From Flavobacterium sp. (GTDB taxonomy: Bacteria > Bacteroidota > Bacteroidia > Flavobacteriales > Flavobacteriaceae), in contig JAHEBK010000148.1 of NCBI GenBank assembly GCA_024642295.1, positions 1 to 5,105 on the forward strand: a stretch of DNA of 5,105 bases. Reading direction: 5' to 3'. Positions 1-5,105 of this stretch are shown one piece after another. The position numbers and the translations under genes are program-made. The notes below the pieces were generated by a model. The model saw only the letters and a list, made by a program, of their open reading frames with translations, was not told where the DNA came from and did no database searches. Numbering within the stretch: the first letter of the stretch is position 1; each line of letters opens with the position of its first letter.

Positions 1-458
1 CTTATCGTACATTTTTCGATACAGTTAAAAAGAAACTGTTTTTTATTCCTAATAATAACAGGCCAAAGAAATCTTTTGGATTTGTATATAATACAGTGAA
101 CCAAATAGATAAAATATTATTTGCACCAAAAGAAGACATTGAACTCAATTATTATTTAAGTGACTATCCTGCAATTGATTTAAAAGAATGGGCAGATTTA
201 GTTTCTTTAGAATTTAACAATAAAAAGAGTAGAGAAATTCCAATGTTACCTTTAAAAATAATTTCAAAAATAGGTGATTTATTCCAAAAAATAGGTTGGA
301 ATAATCCACCTCTAACTACTTTTAGATTAAATAATCTAATAACACACATGGTTTATGATACTAAAGCACTTGAAAAATTATGTGGTGAGTTACCGTATAA
401 TTTAGTTGAGGGGGTAAAGATTACCGTAAAGTGGATGGAAAGACAATCAGATAATTAA
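1..458 (+). CDS. NAD-dependent epimerase/dehydratase family protein, C-terminal part (5' end outside window)
   Basis: The reading frame is open from base 3 to the TAA at 456-458 and gives 151 visible residues; the true start lies left of the window. A GTG at 96 could be mistaken for a start, but the 31 codons before it are in frame and read like the same family (RTFF, then KSFGFVYNTV), so it is internal. The visible part matches the C-terminal, substrate-binding half of extended short-chain dehydrogenase/reductase proteins common in polysaccharide loci: YYLSDYPAIDLKEWADLV, then PLTTFRLNNLITHM, then LPYNLVEGVKITVKWM near the end. The Rossmann glycine motif and the YxxxK catalytic pair would be in the missing half, so the reaction cannot be named. 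The likely role is cytoplasmic synthesis or modification of a nucleotide- or lipid-linked sugar. It lies 85 bp upstream of the decarboxylase on the same strand. The family call is fairly sure; the substrate is unknown. Confidence 0.8.
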   Translation, partial: YRTFFDTVKKKLFFIPNNNRPKKSFGFVYNTVNQIDKILFAPKEDIELNYYLSDYPAIDLKEWADLVSLEFNNKKSREIPMLPLKIISKIGDLFQKIGWNNPPLTTFRLNNLITHMVYDTKALEKLCGELPYNLVEGVKITVKWMERQSDN

Positions 459-471
459 TATTGAATAATAT

Positions 472-500
472 TTCATTTTTTATCATCGTCAAAAAATGAA
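472..500 (+). terminator. AT-rich hairpin, possible weak terminator
   Basis: TTCATTTTTT (472-481) and AAAAAATGAA (491-500) form a perfect 10-bp inverted repeat around a 9-nt loop. AATAA and TTATT just outside can extend the stem across a 3-nt bulge. It begins 13 bp after the epimerase stop codon, and a T-rich run (507-511) lies a few bases past the stem, which is the right place for a 3'-end structure. The stem has only two G:C pairs, so it may terminate poorly or just reflect base composition. Confidence 0.3.
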
Positions 501-543
501 TTATTGTTTTTGAAATGAAAGAAAATAAAGAAAGAAAATCAAA

Positions 544-1527
544 ATGAAAAGAATACTAATTACAGGTGCTGCAGGATTTTTAGGGTCTCATTTGTGCGAC
601 CGTTTTATCAAAGAAGGTTATAATGTTATCGGGATGGATAATCTCATCACTGGAGATTTAAAAAATATAGAGCATCTGTTTAAGTTAGAAAATTTTGAGT
701 TTTACCATCACGATATCACTAAGTTTGTTCACATTCCAGGACAACTTGACTATATTTTACATTTTGCTTCACCAGCAAGCCCTATTGATTATTTGAAAAT
801 TCCAATTCAAACTTTGAAAGTTGGTTCATTAGGAACACATAATCTTTTAGGATTAGCAAGAGTAAAAAAAGCCAGAATATTGATTGCTTCGACATCAGAA
901 GTTTATGGTGATCCATTAGTTCATCCTCAAACGGAAGAATATTATGGAAATGTAAACACCATAGGTCCAAGAGGAGTTTATGACGAGGCCAAGCGTTTTC
1001 AAGAATCTATTACAATGGCATATCATACCTTTCATGGTGTAGAAACGCGTATTGTTCGAATTTTTAATACCTATGGACCAAGAATGCGACTCAATGACGG
1101 TCGAGTAATTCCTGCTTTTATAGGCCAAGCTTTGCGAGGTGAGGATTTAACCATTTTTGGGGATGGAATGCAAACGCGTTCTTTTTGTTATGTTGATGAT
1201 CAAGTCGAAGGTATTTTTAGATTATTACATTCAGATTATGTGTTTCCTGTTAATATAGGAAATCCAGATGAAATTACCATTAAAGATTTTGCCGAAGAGA
1301 TTATTAAATTAACTGGAACCAATCAAAAAGTAGTTTATCATCCTTTACCAATCAACGATCCATTACAACGCCAGCCTGACACTACCAAAGCTAAAGAATT
1401 ATTAGGTTGGGAAGCTAAGGTTAGTAGAACTGATGGAATGAAAATTACCTATGATTATTTTAAATCATTGCCTAAAGAAGAATTGTTAAAAGAAGAACAC
1501 AAGGATTTTTCTGGTTATATAAAATAG
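544..1527 (+). CDS. UDP-glucuronate decarboxylase (UDP-xylose synthase), extended SDR family
   Basis: This 327-residue protein has the usual full length for bacterial UDP-glucuronate decarboxylases. The family oxidises UDP-glucuronate at C4 with bound NAD+, releases CO2, and reduces the keto-pentose to UDP-xylose in the cytoplasm. Visible motifs in order: the NAD-binding glycine motif GAAGFLG (8-14); LHFASPASP (72-80); STSEVYGDP (116-124) with the family glutamate E119; YDEAK (146-150) with catalytic Y146 and K150; [10 protein letters not shown] (172-181); a sugar-nucleotide-binding segment around [14 protein letters not shown] (206-219); and QRQPD (275-279) with R276, the arginine typical of the decarboxylases. 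E119 plus R276 favours decarboxylase over dTDP-glucose 4,6-dehydratase, a common mis-annotation. The ATG at 544 sits at the correct distance before the glycine motif and follows an A-rich leader with no clear Shine-Dalgarno sequence, as is usual in Bacteroidota. UDP-glucuronate would have to come from a UDP-glucose dehydrogenase encoded elsewhere. A MITE-like element begins just after the stop. Some homologues may release the 4-keto intermediate instead. Confidence 0.9.
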   Translation: MKRILITGAAGFLGSHLCDRFIKEGYNVIGMDNLITGDLKNIEHLFKLENFEFYHHDITKFVHIPGQLDYILHFASPASPIDYLKIPIQTLKVGSLGTHNLLGLARVKKARILIASTSEVYGDPLVHPQTEEYYGNVNTIGPRGVYDEAKRFQESITMAYHTFHGVETRIVRIFNTYGPRMRLNDGRVIPAFIGQALRGEDLTIFGDGMQTRSFCYVDDQVEGIFRLLHSDYVFPVNIGNPDEITIKDFAEEIIKLTGTNQKVVYHPLPINDPLQRQPDTTKAKELLGWEAKVSRTDGMKITYDYFKSLPKEELLKEEHKDFSGYIK

Positions 1528-1528
1528 G

Positions 1529-1536
1529 TCTTGTAA
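1529..1536. repeat. Left copy of 8-bp direct repeat (putative target-site duplication)
   Basis: TCTTGTAA directly abuts the left terminal inverted repeat of the 1537-1762 element, and an identical copy abuts its right end at 1763-1770. A perfect 8-bp duplication at both outer edges is the expected scar of transposase-mediated insertion. It begins two bases after the decarboxylase stop codon. Confidence 0.75.
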
Positions 1537-1556
1537 ATCCGTTGGGTGCAATTATT
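1537..1556 (+). repeat. Left terminal inverted repeat
   Basis: This 20-bp end matches the reverse complement of 1743-1762 at 18 positions; the mismatches are at positions 2 and 13 from the outer edge. Its outer part can itself fold, because TCC and GGG/GGT bracket a GTT loop with one G:T pair; in the right copy this is a perfect ACCC-GTT-GGGT. Confidence 0.75.
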
Positions 1557-1582
1557 ATTTTTTGGTATATAAATATGTTTTT

Positions 1583-1686
1583 TGTCATACTGTCCCGATC
1601 CCTAAGCTTCGGGACGGGAGTCGAAGTGCTTTTAAAATGGTCTTCCCTTCGACAAAAGCTCAGGGCATGCTAAGCTCAGACTGACA
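1583..1686. repeat. Nested REP-like palindromic module inside the MITE
   Basis: The outer arms TGTCATACTG (1583-1592) and CAGACTGACA (1677-1686) are inverted with 8 of 10 matches. Inside are two perfect 7-bp inverted repeats: GTCCCGA/TCGGGAC (1592-1598 and 1609-1615, 10-nt loop) and GTCGAAG/CTTCGAC (1620-1626 and 1647-1653, 20-nt loop). AGCTCAG also occurs twice in direct orientation (1658-1664 and 1673-1679). The words GTCGAAG, CTTCGAC, CTCAG and CTGACA resemble a class of intergenic palindromes that I recall as widespread in Flavobacteriia; that resemblance is from memory. It could fold as RNA and might act as a terminator or as mRNA 3'-end protection for the decarboxylase transcript. Confidence 0.6.
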
Positions 1687-1742
1687 TTTAGATAACAATT
1701 GGCTATGATTTCTAATAAAAAACACTTTTAAAATTAATATTA

Positions 1743-1762
1743 AATAATTACACCCAACGGGT
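1743..1762 (-). repeat. Right terminal inverted repeat
   Basis: This is the partner of 1537-1556. Its outer end contains ACCC-AAC-GGGT, a perfect 4-bp inverted repeat around a 3-nt loop. The inverted homology ends exactly where the TCTTGTAA direct repeat begins, which fixes this as the element boundary. Confidence 0.75.
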
Positions 1763-1770
1763 TCTTGTAA
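1763..1770. repeat. Right copy of 8-bp direct repeat (putative target-site duplication)
   Basis: TCTTGTAA is identical to 1529-1536 and directly abuts the right terminal inverted repeat. The sequence after it (1771-1891) is AT-rich spacer of ordinary composition and would be the original leader of the downstream transferase gene. Confidence 0.75.
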
Positions 1771-1827
1771 TATTTCAACTAATCAATAAAGATTAATGAA
1801 TTCCTGTTTTTTAGCTTTTTTTTTATA

Positions 1828-1850
1828 ATATTGTTTTTTATTTACAATAT
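1828..1850 (+). promoter_or_regulatory. Leader hairpin upstream of the initiating transferase
   Basis: ATATTGT (1828-1834) and ACAATAT (1844-1850) form a perfect 7-bp inverted repeat around a 9-nt AT-only loop; a few further pairs are possible beyond one mismatch. It lies 41 bp before the ATG at 1892 and just after a run of nine T (1816-1824). It could be an operator-like site, a leader RNA stem, or chance in AT-rich DNA. I found no convincing Bacteroidota promoter (TTG with TAnnTTTG) in 1771-1891. Confidence 0.25.
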
Positions 1851-1891
1851 CATAATTCAGAAGGTTAAAAAGTAGATAATTTATTTAATTT

Positions 1892-3259
1892 ATGACTACA
1901 ACTCAAATAGGGAGATATTCAAAATACATCAGACCAATAAGCATTTTTATTGATTTGACAATAATTTTGTTTTTAGGAGTTTATCTATTTGATAATCTAA
2001 ATTTAAATAGGTTATTCTTTTCAATTTATATGGTGATTTGTTGGGGTATAGTTGCCCTATTGGTGAAATATTATCAAGTTTATAGATTTACCAAACCAAT
2101 AGAAATTATTACTAAAATACTAAAACAAGAAGTAATTTTTTTTTTAACGGTTATTGCCTATTTCCCGTTTACGGAACAGGCTTTTTTTAGCGAACGTGTC
2201 TTCTTTGAATTTATTCTTTCCAATTTGTTGTTAATTTCATTTTCTAAATTTGCATTCTTCTATTTTTTAAAAGAATACCGAATTATAACAGGAAGTAATT
2301 ATAGGAAAGCTGCAATTATCGGTAATTCTCCTGAAGCTGTTCAATTAAAAAATCTTTTTGACAATCGAACAGACTATGGGTATCATTTTTTAGGATATTT
2401 TTCAGATAAAAAAAGAAACAAACATATTGAAGGCACAATAGAAGATTTAAAGGAGTTGATTTTTGAAAATAAAGTGGATGAAATTTATTGTTCTTTAAAT
2501 GAGTTATCGGATATTAAGTTGAAAGATTTAATCGAGTATACTGAGGATAATCTCAAAATAATTAAATTCATTCCAGATACTACTGAAATTTTTTCTAAAA
2601 ATTTAAAGGTAGATTATTACGAATTTTTCCCGGTATTATCCTTAAAGAAAACAATTCTTAATGAACCTGAAATAAAATTATTTAAGCGCTTATTTGACAT
2701 ATTTTTTTCGTTAATAATTATTTTGACTGTTTTAACATGGCTGACTCCAATTCTTGCTTTTTTAATAAAAAGAGAATCAAAAGGACCTGTTTTTTTTAAA
2801 CAAGGGAGACCAGGTATTGATGAAAAAGAATTCTATTGTTACAAATTTCGTTCTATGAAAATTAATAAAATTACGGAACAAGAAGCTTCAAAGAATGATC
2901 CTCGAGTTACTAAAATTGGTAGGTTTATGCGAAAAACCAGTATCGACGAAATGCCTCAATTTATAAATGTTTTACTTGGAGATATGTCAATTGTAGGGCC
3001 TAGGCCTCATTTATGGTCACAAAATAAAGAGTATAGTAATAAGATTAAAAAATATATGGATCGCCATTGCGTAAAACCCGGAATTACAGGTTTAGCACAA
3101 GTGAGTGGTTATAGAGGTGAAATTGAAACAGAAAGTGATATGATCAATAGAATCAAATTAGATATGTTTTATATCGAAAACTGGTCTTTGTTTCTAGATA
3201 TAAAAATCATTTTTCAAACAATCATTAATGTGTTTAAAGGAGATGAAAAAGCATATTAA
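1892..3259 (+). CDS. Polyprenyl-phosphate glycosyl-1-phosphate transferase (WcaJ-like initiating enzyme)
   Basis: This 455-residue inner-membrane protein has the full layout of large polyisoprenyl-phosphate hexose-1-phosphate transferases. About four hydrophobic segments (roughly 15-33, 41-62, 80-98, 103-125) are followed by a soluble Rossmann-like domain (about 138-250), a membrane-associated helix (about 266-292) and the catalytic bacterial sugar transferase domain. Catalytic landmarks: KRLFDI (265-270), GPVFFKQGRPG (298-308), YKFRSM (317-322), DPRVTKIGRFMRKTS (336-350), the Asp-Glu pair D352-E353 in IDEMPQ, GDMSIVGPRPH (363-373) and KPGITGLAQVSGYRG (395-409). The family moves a sugar-1-phosphate from a UDP-sugar to undecaprenyl phosphate, the first committed step of repeat-unit assembly. 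WcaJ itself uses UDP-glucose; the donor here cannot be read from sequence. A run of ten T (2136-2145, codons 82-85) and one of eight T (2790-2797) are possible slippage sites. The next gene starts immediately after its stop, suggesting co-translation. Confidence 0.92.
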   Translation: MTTTQIGRYSKYIRPISIFIDLTIILFLGVYLFDNLNLNRLFFSIYMVICWGIVALLVKYYQVYRFTKPIEIITKILKQEVIFFLTVIAYFPFTEQAFFSERVFFEFILSNLLLISFSKFAFFYFLKEYRIITGSNYRKAAIIGNSPEAVQLKNLFDNRTDYGYHFLGYFSDKKRNKHIEGTIEDLKELIFENKVDEIYCSLNELSDIKLKDLIEYTEDNLKIIKFIPDTTEIFSKNLKVDYYEFFPVLSLKKTILNEPEIKLFKRLFDIFFSLIIILTVLTWLTPILAFLIKRESKGPVFFKQGRPGIDEKEFYCYKFRSMKINKITEQEASKNDPRVTKIGRFMRKTSIDEMPQFINVLLGDMSIVGPRPHLWSQNKEYSNKIKKYMDRHCVKPGITGLAQVSGYRGEIETESDMINRIKLDMFYIENWSLFLDIKIIFQTIINVFKGDEKAY

Positions 3260-4039
3260 ATGAGTGATTTAGTATCGATTATTGTTCCAACATTCAACTC
3301 TGAAAAATTCATAACAGAGACTATTCAGTCTGTCCAAAGGCAAACTTTTAATAATTGGGAAGTAATCATTGTCGATGATGCCTCTACAGATACCACCGTG
3401 GAGCTAATTACTAAAATAAATCAAACAGACCCAAGAATTTATCTGTATCAATTAGAAGTTAATTCAGGTACGGGAGTAGCTAGAAATACAGCCTTAGATC
3501 ACGCAAAAGGACGTTATATAGCATTTTTAGATGCCGATGATTTATGGATGCCTGAAAAACTCCAAAAACAACTTGATTTTCTGAATCAACAACAAATTCC
3601 GTTTACGTTTTCGTCTTATGATTGCATTGATGAAGAAGGGAATCCATTACTTAAAAGAGTGATTCCTCCCAAAAACATGAGTTATAGGCAGTTATTTTTT
3701 TGTAACTATGTAGGCAATCTTACTGGGATTTATGACACCTATTTTTTCGGAAAAATTCCTATTTCACCTATTCGTAAACGCCAAGATTGGATGCATTGGC
3801 TTACGGTTCTAAAAAAAATTAAAAGAGCACAGGCTATACCTGAAAGTTTGGCTTATTATCGAGTGAGACAAAACTCTATATCGGCTTCTAAATTTGATTT
3901 GGTTAAACATAATTTTGCCGTTTACAAGCAGTATCATGCTTTTAGTTGGATTGTAGCGATTGGTTGTATGTCGGTGTTTTTATTTACCCAATTATTAATA
4001 AAACCACTTTATATTAAGAGTTTGCCAATTCAGAAGTAA
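3260..4039 (+). CDS. Glycosyltransferase family 2 (GT-A fold)
   Basis: This 259-residue protein is close to the usual length of the small capsule/O-antigen GT2 enzymes. VSIIVPTFNSEKFI (5-18) is the nucleotide-binding start of the GT-A fold. It is followed by WEVIIVDDASTD (33-44), NSGTGVARNTAL (68-79), and FLDADDLW (89-96) with the metal-binding DxD at 91-93. RKRQDW (172-177) fits the family's acceptor-side segment, with D176 a likely catalytic base. A single hydrophobic stretch (about 229-248) near the C-terminus suggests membrane association. The likely role is adding one sugar from a nucleotide donor to the lipid-linked repeat unit on the cytoplasmic face; donor and linkage are unknown. Its ATG directly follows the TAA of the initiating transferase, so translation is probably coupled. 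Its last 26 bp overlap the end of the convergent minus-strand gene. Confidence 0.9.
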   Translation: MSDLVSIIVPTFNSEKFITETIQSVQRQTFNNWEVIIVDDASTDTTVELITKINQTDPRIYLYQLEVNSGTGVARNTALDHAKGRYIAFLDADDLWMPEKLQKQLDFLNQQQIPFTFSSYDCIDEEGNPLLKRVIPPKNMSYRQLFFCNYVGNLTGIYDTYFFGKIPISPIRKRQDWMHWLTVLKKIKRAQAIPESLAYYRVRQNSISASKFDLVKHNFAVYKQYHAFSWIVAIGCMSVFLFTQLLIKPLYIKSLPIQK

Positions 4040-5105
4040 ACTGTTTTAATTTTCCTCTTTTATTTCTTTTTAAAGAACTTTTTCGAACAAAATTGAATTT
4101 TAAATTTGGTTCTAAATAGGAAATAATAGCTTCTTCCATTTTTTTTATTTGAGTTTGATTTAATGGAGTGTCGCTCACATAATTCACTTCAAAAGCATCC
4201 ATACTTGTTTGTGTAATGGTAAATTCCTTGACATTGCCATCGTCTTCAATAATGCTTTTGGTAACATAATAAAAAATTAATCCTGGTGATTTTTTCCCGC
4301 TTGGCAAATGGGCTACATCATTGGTTCTTCCTATTAATTTTTTAAGAATCGGTTTTTCAAGGGTGCTTTTTTCGTCCAAAATTCCAATATCACCAATATC
4401 ATAACGGATGAAAGGATGGGCTTTGTTGAATAATGATGTGATTACCACACGACCTTCTGAGCCGTAGGGTAAAACGTTGTTGTTTTCATCTAAAATCTCT
4501 ACAAAGAGTGTTTCAGCGTTAATTTGCCATTCTCCATTGGTATTTTGAAAAGCAATTAAATCTAATTCTGAAGCTCCATATTCATTTACAACTGGGATTC
4601 CTAACTGTTGTTCTAATAGTTTTTTATCTTCTTCAAAAAGCATTTCAGAAGTAACCATACAGACTTTAAGACTTGGACAAATGTCTTTTAAAACAACATT
4701 TTTCTTTTGTAAAAATTTAGCAAATAACACAATTGAGCTGGTGTATCCATTGATATAATCAAATTTTTTAGTTTTAAATTTGTTTAAAAATGCTTCTAAA
4801 ACAGCATCTGATAAATCAAAAACGGAAAAACGATACCGACGACTTAAAAAATCTTTGAAACGCTCTTTACTATTTCCTATAAAATCCTTTGGGATTCCAT
4901 AAAAACGGGCTTGATAAGAGGTGTTGAGGTTGATGTTATGCCATCCAAAACGCATAAAATTAGAGGCCCAAGTTAAGGCATGACAATATTTATCCTTGGC
5001 AAAAATAAATGGAGTTCCACTAGAACCAGATGTTTTGTTTAAATAGATAGCATTAACTGAATAGTTTTTGGATAGTCTATTTTTTAACGGTTGTTGCAGC
5101 TTTTC
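4014..5105 (-). CDS. CapK/phenylacetate-CoA-ligase-like adenylate-forming enzyme, 5' end outside window
   Basis: The frame is open from the right edge to the stop at 4014-4016, giving 363 visible C-terminal residues; roughly 70-90 N-terminal residues are probably missing from a family of about 430-450. A Met at 4953-4955 is not the start: the 50 residues before it are in frame and include TSGSSGTP (25-32 of the visible part), the nucleotide-binding loop of adenylate-forming enzymes. Later landmarks are NEYGASE (174-180, aromatic and acidic adenylate-binding motif), RYDIGD (234-239, ribose-binding aspartate region), GRTNDV (259-264, hinge region) and RGKLKQF (350-356) with a candidate catalytic lysine near the C-terminus. 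The family activates a carboxylic acid with ATP, often then forming a thioester. CapK-like members are frequent in capsule and O-antigen loci, where the acid is mostly unknown; acyl or amino-acid decoration of the glycan is a guess. It is convergent with the glycosyltransferase and overlaps it by 26 bp. Confidence 0.85.
   Translation of the reverse strand, partial: EKLQQPLKNRLSKNYSVNAIYLNKTSGSSGTPFIFAKDKYCHALTWASNFMRFGWHNINLNTSYQARFYGIPKDFIGNSKERFKDFLSRRYRFSVFDLSDAVLEAFLNKFKTKKFDYINGYTSSIVLFAKFLQKKNVVLKDICPSLKVCMVTSEMLFEEDKKLLEQQLGIPVVNEYGASELDLIAFQNTNGEWQINAETLFVEILDENNNVLPYGSEGRVVITSLFNKAHPFIRYDIGDIGILDEKSTLEKPILKKLIGRTNDVAHLPSGKKSPGLIFYYVTKSIIEDDGNVKEFTITQTSMDAFEVNYVSDTPLNQTQIKKMEEAIISYLEPNLKFNFVRKSSLKRNKRGKLKQFTSELANS

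Larger units (their letters stand above)
1537..1762. mobile_element. MITE-like non-autonomous element, 226 bp, with TIRs and 8-bp target duplication
   Basis: The element is bounded by inverted repeats: the left end reads ATCCGTTGGGTGCAATTATT, and the reverse complement of the right end reads ACCCGTTGGGTGTAATTATT, so 18 of 20 positions match. Both ends are flanked by the perfect repeat TCTTGTAA. It holds no credible ORF, so any movement would depend on a transposase supplied in trans. Its centre (1583-1686) carries a GC-richer nested palindromic module, unlike the AT-rich surroundings. Size, ends, lack of genes and intergenic position all fit a miniature inverted-repeat transposable element. 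An 8-bp duplication occurs in several IS families (for example IS66, IS256, ISL3, IS1595), so the parent family cannot be named from this copy. Removing it and one repeat copy would restore a gap of about 130 bp between the flanking genes. Confidence 0.72.

Noticed and set aside
96..98. GTG as the start of a 120-residue protein.
   Set aside because: The frame is open to the left edge and the upstream residues fit the epimerase/dehydratase family, so this is an internal valine.
164..349. Small minus-strand ORF of 61 codons.
   Set aside because: It is antisense to the epimerase/dehydratase gene, has no recognisable features, and is a frame shadow.
782..1128. Two minus-strand ORFs of 62 and 70 codons within the decarboxylase gene.
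   Set aside because: They lie entirely opposite a well-supported gene, overlap each other in different frames, and show no domain-like pattern.
1541..1757. GTTGGGT at the left end and ACCCAAC at the right end fit the integron attC core patterns GTTRRRY and RYYYAAC.
   Set aside because: The order is reversed relative to one attC site and the motifs are about 200 bp apart. They lie within longer inverted repeats flanked by an 8-bp direct duplication, which a transposon-type element explains better. No integrase is visible.
1771..1824. TAATC/GATTA (1780-1784 and 1791-1795) followed by T-rich DNA, as a terminator for the decarboxylase.
   Set aside because: The stem is only 5 bp with one G:C pair, and the T run (1816-1824) is about 20 bp away; it is too weak to call.
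1860..1891. Bacteroidota-type promoter (-33 TTG, -7 TAnnTTTG) before the initiating transferase.
   Set aside because: Only partial matches such as TAATTTAT occur, without a properly spaced TTG; in such AT-rich sequence these are expected by chance.

Overview
This is an AT-rich window from a surface-polysaccharide (capsule, O-antigen or exopolysaccharide) biosynthesis locus. The A/T-heavy codon use, A-rich leaders without clear Shine-Dalgarno sequences, and the protein types all suggest a Bacteroidota member, most likely a Flavobacterium-like flavobacterium. That assignment is inferred from style; no taxonomic marker gene is present.

Layout, left to right. (1) The C-terminal part of an NAD-dependent epimerase/dehydratase-like protein enters from the left edge and ends at 458. 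(2) A short spacer with an AT-rich hairpin follows. (3) A complete UDP-glucuronate decarboxylase (UDP-xylose synthase) gene lies at 544-1527. (4) A 364-bp non-coding gap (1528-1891) is mostly filled by a 226-bp element at 1537-1762. It has about 20-bp terminal inverted repeats, a perfect 8-bp flanking direct repeat (TCTTGTAA), no ORF, and an internal palindromic module; it looks like a MITE inserted one base after the decarboxylase stop codon. (5) A polyprenyl-phosphate glycosyl-1-phosphate transferase of the WcaJ type lies at 1892-3259. (6) A family 2 glycosyltransferase lies at 3260-4039, starting at the base after the preceding stop codon. (7) On the minus strand, a CapK/phenylacetate-CoA-ligase-like adenylate-forming enzyme runs off the right edge. 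Its 3' end overlaps the glycosyltransferase 3' end by 26 bp.

How the genes fit together. The decarboxylase would supply UDP-xylose or a related UDP-4-keto-pentose from UDP-glucuronate. The initiating transferase would load the first sugar-1-phosphate onto undecaprenyl phosphate at the inner membrane. The family 2 enzyme would add a later sugar. The epimerase-like protein probably makes or modifies another sugar precursor. The CapK-like enzyme is commonly found in such loci, but its substrate is unknown. The plus-strand genes look like parts of one or two transcription units, with the MITE and an AT-rich hairpin between the decarboxylase and the initiating transferase.

I see no tRNA, rRNA, CRISPR array, riboswitch or transposase gene, and no clearly undescribed multi-gene system. 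The least ordinary feature is the MITE-like element with its nested palindromes.
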